A stretch of DNA of 6,920 bases from assembly GCA_029268085.1 (NCBI GenBank), contig JAJUHD010000139.1:1-6920 (forward strand). Direction: 5' to 3'. A program made the position numbers and the translations under genes. Below the pieces are notes generated by a model that made no database searches, was not told the DNA's origin, and saw only the letters and a program-made list of their open reading frames with translations. The stretch comes from Bacillota bacterium (lineage in GTDB: Bacteria > Bacillota > Clostridia > Oscillospirales > Oscillospiraceae). Of the stretch, positions 1 to 5,623 are shown one piece after another (the stretch's first letter is position 1; the number at the start of each line of letters is the position of its first letter).

Positions 1-729
1 ATGAGCGAAGTCGCCGGACGTATGTCCGTTCAGGTCGGAGCGAACCTTTTGCAGAAGCCTAACGGCGGCATTGGAGTGCTGCTTGGAGGCGTGGCGGGAG
101 TTTTGCCCGCAAAGGTCGTGATCATCGGCGGCGGTACGGTCGGGCTGAGCGCGGCTAAAATAGCGGTAGGCATGTGCGCTGACGTTACGATTCTGGATAT
201 CAGTCTGACCCGCCTGAGATATCTGGACGATATATTCGGCGGCCGCCTGAAAACGCTCGTCTGCAATTCCTATAATGTAGCACAGTCTGTAAAGGATGCC
301 GATCTGCTTATCGGAGCGGTCCTCGTACCCGGAAAGTCCGCACCGAAGATAGTAACCGCCGATATGGTCAAAACCATGAAAAAGGGCGCAGTCATCGTTG
401 ACGTCGCTATTGATCAGGGCGGATCGATTGAAACAGTAGATCATGCAACGACCCATGCCGACCCCACATATGAACGCTTCGGAGTCCTACATTATTCCGT
501 TGCCAACATGCCTGGAGCCGTTCCTAGAACCTCGACGCTTGCGCTTGAGTCCGCGACGCTTCCGTATCTGGTAAGCCTTGCTTCCAAAGGAGTATCCCGC
601 GCGCTCCTTGAGGACGAAGCGCTTATGAAGGGGCTTAATACAGCAAAGGGCTTCATGACCTGCAAAAACGCTGCGGAAAGTCTGGGTTTGGAATACAGAG
701 ATCCCCATACCCTTGCGGAAACTCTCTGA
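1..729 (+). CDS. ald: Alanine dehydrogenase, C-terminal part (5' end outside window)
   Basis: Alanine dehydrogenase catalyses the reversible NAD-dependent oxidative deamination of L-alanine to pyruvate and ammonium in the cytoplasm. The visible 242 residues match the family from the conserved MSEVAGRM segment to the C-terminus. They include a Rossmann dinucleotide-binding loop GGGTVG (residues 43-48), the acidic residue ending the second strand (D66, ILDIS) that contacts the NAD ribose, the DVAIDQGG motif (134-141) whose D138 fits the catalytic Asp270 of the Mycobacterium enzyme, and NMPGAVPRTS (169-178). Full-length enzymes have about 370 residues, so about 130 are missing upstream, including the substrate-binding Lys and catalytic His. 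The ATG at base 1 is therefore an internal Met codon and not the true start. The gene ends at TGA 727-729 and converges on the chemotaxis operon, with a hairpin terminator 21 nt past the stop. Identification is secure; physiological direction (alanine catabolism or synthesis) cannot be told. Confidence 0.95.
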   Translation: MSEVAGRMSVQVGANLLQKPNGGIGVLLGGVAGVLPAKVVIIGGGTVGLSAAKIAVGMCADVTILDISLTRLRYLDDIFGGRLKTLVCNSYNVAQSVKDADLLIGAVLVPGKSAPKIVTADMVKTMKKGAVIVDVAIDQGGSIETVDHATTHADPTYERFGVLHYSVANMPGAVPRTSTLALESATLPYLVSLASKGVSRALLEDEALMKGLNTAKGFMTCKNAAESLGLEYRDPHTLAETL

Positions 730-749
730 ACGGTATATTGATAATTAAA

Positions 750-785
750 AGAGCCAAAGTCATTGCATACAATGACTTTGGCTCT
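750..785 (-). terminator. Rho-independent terminator between convergent ald and cheB
   Basis: A perfect 16-bp inverted repeat (arms 750-765 and 770-785) encloses a 4-nt loop (CATA). Read on the minus strand, the stem is followed by TTT(T)AATTAT, a reasonable U-tract, 39 nt past the cheB stop, so it should end the cheA-W-R-B transcript. On the plus strand it lies 21 nt after the ald stop, but the following bases (CAGTTGTTTAAA) are only partly T-rich, so termination of ald here is likely but weaker. It appears to be shared by both transcription units. Confidence 0.85.
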
Positions 786-823
786 CAGTTGTTTAAATAA
801 TTCGCTCTGGGAAACGCTAAAAA

Positions 824-1882
824 TTATAGCCGGGTCCTCAGCCGAGCGAGTATGTCTTCCGCAATGCTGCCGAGCGGGAGCTGCTTTACGATGCCGCCAA
901 GCTTAAAAGCTTCCATCGGCATACCATATACGACACAGCTATCCTTATCCTGCCCGATTGTGTAGCCGCCGGCATGGCGGATTTTTTTAATGCCTGCGGC
1001 TCCGTCCGAACCCATGCCGGTGAGAAGCACGGCAATGGCATTACGCCCGGCTATATCCGCAACACTGTCAAACAGAACGTTAACTGAAGGACAGTGCCCG
1101 CCGACTTTATCGCCGCTTACGCTGCGGATATAGTAACCGTTTTCGTCTTTTTTCAGAGTCATCTGATATCCGCCCGCGCCGATAATGATTTGGCCGGGAA
1201 CGACCCTGTCCATGTCTTCGGCTTCCTTAACGCGCATTTTGCATATCCTGTTGAGACGATCGGCATAGAGTTTGGTAAATGTGGCCGGCATATGCTGAAC
1301 TATTAAAATTGGGGGGGTCGATGCAGGCAAATCCTTTACAACCTGGATTATAGCCTCCGTTCCTCCGGTCGAAGCCCCTATGGCAATTACAGTACTGCTG
1401 CTGAAAGACAGATTCCGGCTCATGGCCGGACCTGAAACCTGAGCAGAGACTAGGCCTGCTGCGGGCACCGGAAGCGGAGCTACAATACGTCTGACATTGG
1501 CTTTTGACGCGATCTTGATTTTCTCGATCAGCTTTTCAATAAAAATCTCGGATGAGTTCGGAACACCCGCTTCAGGCTTCTTTACAAAATCAACTGCTCC
1601 AAGGCTTAACGCGTCCAATGCGTTTACCGGCAGGGCGCTGACGACAACAATAGGAAGGGGATTAGTTGGCATAACGGTTTTCAACAACTCAAAACCGTTT
1701 GCGTTGGGCATTTCTATATCAAGCGTAACGACGTCCGGCTTCAGCTCTTTGATTTTTCTCAAAGCATCTTCCACGTCGGTCGCGGTTCCGATAACCTTAA
1801 GCTCCGGGTCTTTGTTCAAAGACAGGTTCAGCTTCGTTCTGAAGACGATCGAGTCGTCAACAACCAATACATTTATCGGCAT
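824..1882 (-). CDS. cheB: CheB, chemotaxis response regulator protein-glutamate methylesterase/glutamine deamidase
   Basis: CheB removes methyl groups from, and deamidates glutamines in, the signalling domains of chemoreceptors; phosphorylation by CheA activates it. The 352 residues form an N-terminal receiver domain (about 1-120), with acidic pocket D9/D10, phospho-acceptor D55 in TLDIEMP, S82 and K102. A linker of about 40 residues rich in Pro, Ala and Ser follows, then the methylesterase domain (about 163-350). The catalytic triad is visible as S171 in GASTGG, H197 in QHMP and D293 in GMGSDGA, each shifted by exactly seven from Salmonella S164/H190/D286. Length matches the family (about 350). 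It is the last gene of the operon, 16 nt after cheR, and its stop TAA precedes the terminator hairpin. The best Shine-Dalgarno (GAGGA) overlaps the cheR stop and lies 13 nt before the ATG, which is rather far and suggests translational coupling. No key residue is missing. Confidence 0.97.
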   Translation of the reverse strand: MPINVLVVDDSIVFRTKLNLSLNKDPELKVIGTATDVEDALRKIKELKPDVVTLDIEMPNANGFELLKTVMPTNPLPIVVVSALPVNALDALSLGAVDFVKKPEAGVPNSSEIFIEKLIEKIKIASKANVRRIVAPLPVPAAGLVSAQVSGPAMSRNLSFSSSTVIAIGASTGGTEAIIQVVKDLPASTPPILIVQHMPATFTKLYADRLNRICKMRVKEAEDMDRVVPGQIIIGAGGYQMTLKKDENGYYIRSVSGDKVGGHCPSVNVLFDSVADIAGRNAIAVLLTGMGSDGAAGIKKIRHAGGYTIGQDKDSCVVYGMPMEAFKLGGIVKQLPLGSIAEDILARLRTRL

Positions 1883-1887
1883 TTTTC

Positions 1888-1901
1888 AGGACACATCCTC
1901 A
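1888..1901 (-). promoter_or_regulatory. cheR stop / cheB Shine-Dalgarno overlap with a small hairpin
   Basis: On the minus strand the cheR stop codon TGA (1901-1899) runs directly into AGGA, the only Shine-Dalgarno-like sequence before cheB. That AGGA (1899-1896) is complementary to TCCT (1891-1888) across a 4-nt loop TGTG, so it could be partly hidden in a short stem. The overlap with the cheR stop is seen directly. Occlusion relieved by ribosomes finishing cheR is an inference, and a 4-bp stem is weak. Confidence 0.35.
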
Positions 1902-2735
1902 TTTTTTCATCTTACGGTATATAGATGGAAACAGGTATGTATAATCATTGTCAAACCTGCTTATCGTTTCCGAATGACTTATAAAGAAGTATCCGCCTTC
2001 TGTATTGGCCTGATAAAACTTCTTGACTATTTGCTGAGCTGTGTGTGCCTTGAAGTATATCATAACATTCCGGCAGAAAATCACGTCATAATAATTTGTA
2101 TACGGAAACGGATCCATCAAATTGAACCTCTTGAATGATACCATATTTCTGATATTTGATGCAACCTGAAAATTCCCGTCGGAAAGTTTTGCCATATAAT
2201 TTGATTTCCATGACGCAGGCATTACGTCTAGCGAGCTTTCGGGATATACTCCTTTCGCGGCGATAGACAGCGCGTCGGTAGAAACGTCCGTTGCGGTGAT
2301 CGAAACAGACCAGAGATTTCTCTTAAAACCTATCGCGCTGTCAATTGCCATTGCTATATTATAGGGTTCCTGACCGGTCGAGCATCCGGCGCTCCATATT
2401 TTTATCGTTCTCTTTTTGGCTTGCTCAAGCTCGGGGATGATATTTTTTGCAAGGTATTCGAAATGATCGTTTTCTCTTGAGAAAAATGAATAGTTCGTCG
2501 TGAGCTTATTGACTAATGCTTCAATGATTTTTGAGGTTTTATCAGTTTTTAGCATATCGATATATTGAGTGTAGCTCTGCATGCCATATGCTTTCAATTC
2601 GCTGGCAAGTCGCGCTTCAATCAAATGACGCTTCTGCGATAAATCGATTCCGTAATGCTGACTGACGAACTTTACCAAATAGTCAAATTCGCTGTCTGAT
2701 AGCTTGACTATTTTGTATGCTGATTCGTTTATCAT
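1899..2735 (-). CDS. cheR: CheR, chemotaxis protein-glutamate O-methyltransferase
   Basis: CheR transfers methyl groups from S-adenosylmethionine to specific glutamates of chemoreceptors and works against CheB in sensory adaptation. The 278-residue product has the usual N-terminal helical domain (about 12-75) and a SAM-dependent methyltransferase domain (about 80-275). Seen directly are TTNYSFFSRE (79-88), whose R87 aligns with Salmonella Arg98; the SAM-binding loop SAGCSTGQEPY (115-125); the acidic residue D150 in ATDVS; CRNVMIYF (221-228); and the late HSE motif (254-256). Length is typical for the family. No TPR or other C-terminal extension is present, so this is the plain single-function form. 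It lies 20 nt after cheW and 16 nt before cheB. The start ATG is preceded by GAAAGG 12 nt upstream, a slightly long spacing, and no better start is visible. Pairing with cheB immediately downstream is the classic arrangement. Confidence 0.97.
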   Translation of the reverse strand: MINESAYKIVKLSDSEFDYLVKFVSQHYGIDLSQKRHLIEARLASELKAYGMQSYTQYIDMLKTDKTSKIIEALVNKLTTNYSFFSRENDHFEYLAKNIIPELEQAKKRTIKIWSAGCSTGQEPYNIAMAIDSAIGFKRNLWSVSITATDVSTDALSIAAKGVYPESSLDVMPASWKSNYMAKLSDGNFQVASNIRNMVSFKRFNLMDPFPYTNYYDVIFCRNVMIYFKAHTAQQIVKKFYQANTEGGYFFISHSETISRFDNDYTYLFPSIYRKMKK

Positions 2736-2755
2736 TTTTGGATTTTGCCTTTCGC

Positions 2756-3232
2756 TCAGGATACGGCTATTTCAAAGTCATTCTGGAAAAACCGATCAAA
2801 GTCAAGGTTTAAAATGACCTTATCGTCAAGCTGAGATACGGAAGAGATATAGCTCGAGTTTTCGCTGAGTGTTTTGGGCGGCGGAATTATCCTGTCGGCC
2901 GGAACGGTCGCAACCTCGGAAACCATATCTACAATCAGACCGACATGCATGTCCCTGATATCGATTACAATTATACAGTTGGTGTCATCATAGGGACGCT
3001 CCGGAATTCCGAGCTTTTTCCTCACATCGAGCACCGGTATGACTTTCCCGCGGAGATTGATTATACCCTTTATATAGTCTGCTACGCGGGGAAGCTTTGT
3101 TATGGACTGCAGGGTCAGTATCTCAAGCGCCAATGCCAAGGGAAGCCCGTAGTATGTGCTGTCTATTGTAAATACCAAATATCTGTCGTTCAGAGTATCT
3201 AGCTGATCAGATTTTTTAACCAGATTAGTCAT
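2756..3232 (-). CDS. cheW: CheW, chemotaxis receptor-kinase coupling protein
   Basis: CheW is a cytoplasmic adaptor that bridges chemoreceptor tips and the P5 domain of CheA in receptor arrays; it has no catalytic activity. The 158 residues form a single CheW domain (about 15-150). Typical landmarks are RYLVFTIDSTYYGLP near the start (17-31), LPRVADYIKGIINLRG (47-62) with the conserved R61, KVIPVLDVRKKLG (63-75) and VGLIVDMVSEV (97-107). Length is normal and there is no fused receiver domain, so it is CheW and not CheV. The start ATG has a good Shine-Dalgarno AAAGGA 8 nt upstream. The gene follows cheA by 60 nt, the largest gap in the operon, which holds a small hairpin, and it precedes cheR by 20 nt. 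Confidence 0.96.
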   Translation of the reverse strand: MTNLVKKSDQLDTLNDRYLVFTIDSTYYGLPLALALEILTLQSITKLPRVADYIKGIINLRGKVIPVLDVRKKLGIPERPYDDTNCIIVIDIRDMHVGLIVDMVSEVATVPADRIIPPPKTLSENSSYISSVSQLDDKVILNLDFDRFFQNDFEIAVS

Positions 3233-3252
3233 ATTAAAATTCCTTTCTTCTG

Positions 3253-3268
3253 GGTATTCGAGAATACC
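3253..3268 (-). other. Small intercistronic hairpin between cheA and cheW
   Basis: The 60-nt gap between cheA and cheW contains GGTATT-CTCG-AATACC on the minus strand, a 6-bp perfect stem with a 4-nt loop. It ends 6 nt before the Shine-Dalgarno AAAGGA of cheW and does not cover it. No T-run follows, so it is not a terminator. It may affect mRNA processing or stability, or be chance; its function is not known. Confidence 0.35.
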
Positions 3269-3292
3269 GGAATGTATCGTATAACAACACTG

Positions 3293-5341
3293 TCAGTCGT
3301 TTTTAAGCGTGTTGACATCCAGAATCAGGCTGATGCTGCCGTCTCCGAGCACGCTGCAGCCCGAAAGACCCTGATTTTTAAGGTTATACTTGTTGAGAAA
3401 AATCGGGAAGGGCTTTACGACAACCTGATATTCTCCGATAAGCTCGTCGGCAAACAAGCAGTATCCGGAATTGTTGCTGTCCACCTGGATCACAATTCCG
3501 TCCGTAATGTTTTCACAGCCCGATTCGATATCGAGTATGTCCTTCAGCCTAAGGATCGGATAACATTCACCGCGTAGAAGAATCATTTCAGTACCGTCCG
3601 TGTTGTGGATCACCTGCGACTCGTCGGTAATTTTGAAGGACTGCCTGATTGCGGTAATTGGAAGAGTGAACACGGTCTCACCTACAGCTATATTCATTCC
3701 GTCGACGATTGCCAGAGTGAGAGGAATTTTTATGGTAAAGGTGGTTCCTTTGCCTTTTTCACTGCTAATCGATATCGTACCGCCGACCTGCTCGATGTTT
3801 TTCTTTACGACATCCATACCTACGCCGCGGCCGGAAAATTCGGTTACATTTGCGTTTGTCGAAAATCCGGGAAGCAGGATCAGGTTGAATATTTCCTTTT
3901 CCGTATACGCGCTTTCAGGTTTTGAAAGCATGCCGTTTTCTTTTGCTTTGGCAAGGATCTTATCCGTATCTAAGCCTGCGCCGTCGTCGGAAATGGTGAT
4001 CAGTATTTCGCCGCCCGTGTTTTTAGCCGAGAGAACTATCGTTCCGACTTCAGGCTTGCCCATCGCAATACGCTTTTCGGGCAGCTCAATCGCATGATCC
4101 ATAGAGTTTCTTACCATATGCATCAGCGGGTCAACGATCGCGTCATTTATTGTTTTATCAACTTCGGTATCGCCGCCCTCGGTAATCAGCTCGGCTTTCT
4201 TTCCGAGCTTTTTGCCCATATCACGCACAATCCTGTCCATTTTATGGAATGTGCCGAGCAGTGGCACCATGCGGATAGACATTACAATGTCCTGCAGCTC
4301 GTCCGTCAGTTTGCGCAGTTCACGAACGGACTTTGTGAAGTTGTCCAGGCGAAGCCCGAGAATATCGGGATTCCTCGCGACCATGGACTCTGCGGTGACA
4401 ATCTCGCCGACAAGATCCATCAGATGGTCAAGCTTCGACTGATTGACGCTAATAAGACTTTGCTTGACACCGCCGGAGGATGCCTGTGTCTGATTCCTGC
4501 CCGAATCGTTCTTGGCTTCGGCCTGCGAGGAATTTCCGATTTTACCCTCGGAAGAAGCGCTTGGCGTATTAGAGTCGGGCTTGCAGCTTTCGTCGGAAAG
4601 CACTTCGTACGACTTGATATTCAGCGCGCTCTCGATAGTGCTGAGCACTTCATTAAGCGAATGCGAGGGCTTGCAAATTATTTTAAAGCCGTTCTTTATG
4701 ATTTCGGCGGCAAGTTCGGAATTGCTTTCCGGATTGGCCGGGATTGAAGTCAGTTCATCGCAGCAGGGACTGAGCTGATTTAAAAGCATAAATGCGCGGA
4801 CGTTTTCCATTCCGCAGTCGTTTTCAAAAAATACCTGTATAGTTGCCGTTCCGTCACAGGACAATACCTCGGAACTGTCCGCAGCGTCATTCTCTGCGTC
4901 AGAGGAAGCTGCTTCCGATGCCTCCTTACCCTTGATTATGGCCGCCTGGCTTGTAAGTTGAGAGATTATTTCGGAAGCATCGCCTTCTATGTATTCGCCG
5001 CTCTGAAGCTTTTCCAGCTCTCGCTTGAAAAAGTCCGATGCCTTGAAAACCAGGTCGAATATTGAGTTGAAAACAATGCGAAGTCTGGACGGGTTCTCCC
5101 TCAGTATGAAAAATACGTCTTCCACAGAATGCGCCAGCGATGAAATCGTCTTAAAATCCATCATGGCGGCAGAGCCTTTAATTGTGTGCGTGATCCGGAA
5201 GATGCTGTTTATGTTCTCATCTGTGATACTTTTGGCCCGTTCTGAATCGAGCAATATCTCGTCGAGCTGCTCTAGCATTTCATTTGTCTCGTGGATAAAA
5301 GCCTCCAACAGGGACTCCATTACAAAATCATCGGTACTCAT
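3293..5341 (-). CDS. cheA: CheA, chemotaxis sensor histidine kinase
   Basis: CheA autophosphorylates in response to receptor state and passes the phosphate to the response regulators CheY and CheB. All five domains can be seen in the 682 residues. P1 (HPt, about 1-110) carries phospho-acceptor H52 in RITHTIKGSAAMM. P2 (about 165-250) binds CheY and has the pattern ENVRAFMLLNQL of the Thermotoga/Bacillus type. P3 is the dimerisation helix pair (about 296-358, LDHLMDLVGEIVTAESM). P4, the ATP-binding kinase domain (about 360-540), has N-box HMVRNSMDHAIE (408-419), G1 DDGAGLD (452-458) and G2 GRGVGMDVV (504-512). P5 (about 543-680) is the CheW-like regulatory domain. Ser/Ala/Glu/Asn-rich linkers flank P2 (about 135-160 and 254-292). 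The ATG has a good ribosome binding site (AAAGG, 7 nt upstream). It is first in the operon, behind a sigma-A-like promoter. Length is normal and no key residue is lost. The P2 region is unusually rich in cysteine (C162, C176, C193, C194, C223, C253). Confidence 0.98.
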   Translation of the reverse strand: MSTDDFVMESLLEAFIHETNEMLEQLDEILLDSERAKSITDENINSIFRITHTIKGSAAMMDFKTISSLAHSVEDVFFILRENPSRLRIVFNSIFDLVFKASDFFKRELEKLQSGEYIEGDASEIISQLTSQAAIIKGKEASEAASSDAENDAADSSEVLSCDGTATIQVFFENDCGMENVRAFMLLNQLSPCCDELTSIPANPESNSELAAEIIKNGFKIICKPSHSLNEVLSTIESALNIKSYEVLSDESCKPDSNTPSASSEGKIGNSSQAEAKNDSGRNQTQASSGGVKQSLISVNQSKLDHLMDLVGEIVTAESMVARNPDILGLRLDNFTKSVRELRKLTDELQDIVMSIRMVPLLGTFHKMDRIVRDMGKKLGKKAELITEGGDTEVDKTINDAIVDPLMHMVRNSMDHAIELPEKRIAMGKPEVGTIVLSAKNTGGEILITISDDGAGLDTDKILAKAKENGMLSKPESAYTEKEIFNLILLPGFSTNANVTEFSGRGVGMDVVKKNIEQVGGTISISSEKGKGTTFTIKIPLTLAIVDGMNIAVGETVFTLPITAIRQSFKITDESQVIHNTDGTEMILLRGECYPILRLKDILDIESGCENITDGIVIQVDSNNSGYCLFADELIGEYQVVVKPFPIFLNKYNLKNQGLSGCSVLGDGSISLILDVNTLKND

Positions 5342-5383
5342 AATTTCACCTTTCCATAATAGCTGTCGCTCTATATAGTTAGA

Positions 5384-5412
5384 TTTATATTATTTATACT
5401 ATAATTCGACAA
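5384..5412 (-). promoter_or_regulatory. Putative sigma-A promoter of the cheA-W-R-B operon
   Basis: On the minus strand, TTGTCG (-35, plus positions 5407-5412, four of six consensus bases) is followed after exactly 17 nt by TATAAA (-10, plus 5384-5389, five of six). Transcription would start near 5377, giving a leader of about 35 nt that contains the cheA ribosome binding site (5347-5355). Spacing and position are good, but in such A/T-rich DNA a chance match is possible. No matching flagellar sigma-D (sigma-28) element was found here. Confidence 0.5.
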
Positions 5413-5528
5413 AAAAGAAAGAGAGACTGACAGCAAAATCAATAACAATATGTATTTCGCACAGGAAAAAGCAGGATGCCTTGCCGTTATTTTTTAAATA
5501 AAAATGATAAAACTATAGGTTCAGCCCG

Positions 5529-5556
5529 TTGTGTTTCCACAAAAACAGTCTATAAA
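5529..5556 (+). promoter_or_regulatory. Weak candidate promoter for the FliK-like gene
   Basis: TTGTGT (5529-5534, three of six -35 bases) is separated by 16 nt from TATAAA (5551-5556, five of six -10 bases), giving a leader of about 60 nt before the TTG start. Other -10-like hexamers lie nearby (TAGAAT 5565-5570, TATTAT 5588-5593) without a good -35. This is the best of several weak options. Confidence 0.25.
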
Positions 5557-5589
5557 TATAGGTGTAGAATGATGAAGAATTTTATCATA

Positions 5590-5606
5590 TTATATGCAAT
5601 TATATG
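5590..5606 (+). repeat. Tandem TTATATG heptamer, 10-bp period
   Basis: TTATATG occurs at 5590-5596 and again at 5600-5606, one helical turn apart, just before the AGGAGG site of the plus-strand gene. It could be a pair of contacts on one face of the DNA or part of the mRNA leader. In A/T-rich DNA a two-copy repeat is weak evidence for an operator. Confidence 0.25.
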
Positions 5607-5610
5607 TAAG

Positions 5611-5616
5611 AGGAGG
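5611..5616 (+). promoter_or_regulatory. Shine-Dalgarno AGGAGG that sets a TTG start
   Basis: A perfect AGGAGG lies 7 nt before the TTG at 5624-5626. This decides the start of the following gene, because the first in-frame ATG (5783-5785) comes 53 codons later and has no comparable site. Confidence 0.85.
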
Positions 5617-5623
5617 AAATAAG

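Larger units (their letters stand above)
5342..5623. other. Divergent A/T-rich intergenic region
   Basis: This 282-bp stretch separates cheA (minus) from the FliK-like frame (plus). No convincing small gene is seen on either strand. It holds the cheA ribosome binding site and promoter near the left end and the AGGAGG site of the plus-strand gene at the right end. Between them are A/T runs, a short imperfect GC hairpin (5471-5484) and a tandem TTATATG element (5590-5606). It is much more A/T-rich than the flanking genes, as expected for a double promoter region. Confidence 0.6.

Noticed and set aside
1..3. ATG at base 1 as the true start of ald
   Set aside because: It encodes the Met of the internal MSEVAGRM motif; the N-terminal third of the enzyme with its substrate-binding residues must lie upstream of the window.
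1497..2138. Plus-strand open frame of 213 codons across the cheB/cheR junction
   Set aside because: It is antisense to two clearly identified genes and has no recognisable domain; it reflects their codon usage.
3233..3292. Internal promoter before cheW
   Set aside because: TTGTTA followed by TATTCT has only 15-nt spacing and four matches in each hexamer, too weak to support.
4094..4747. Plus-strand open frame of 217 codons
   Set aside because: It lies wholly antisense to cheA, has no ribosome binding site, and its protein has no recognisable family features. Long antisense frames are common opposite a well-conserved gene.
5471..5484. Short hairpin GCAGG-ATG-CCTTGC next to T-runs as a terminator
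   Set aside because: The stem has only five pairs with a bulge and a 3-nt loop, and it lies upstream of both promoters, where no transcript needs to end.
5342..5623. Sigma-D/sigma-28 flagellar promoter (TAAA-N15-GCCGATAA)
   Set aside because: TAAA elements and GCC-like stretches exist, but never with the right spacing and enough matches on either strand.
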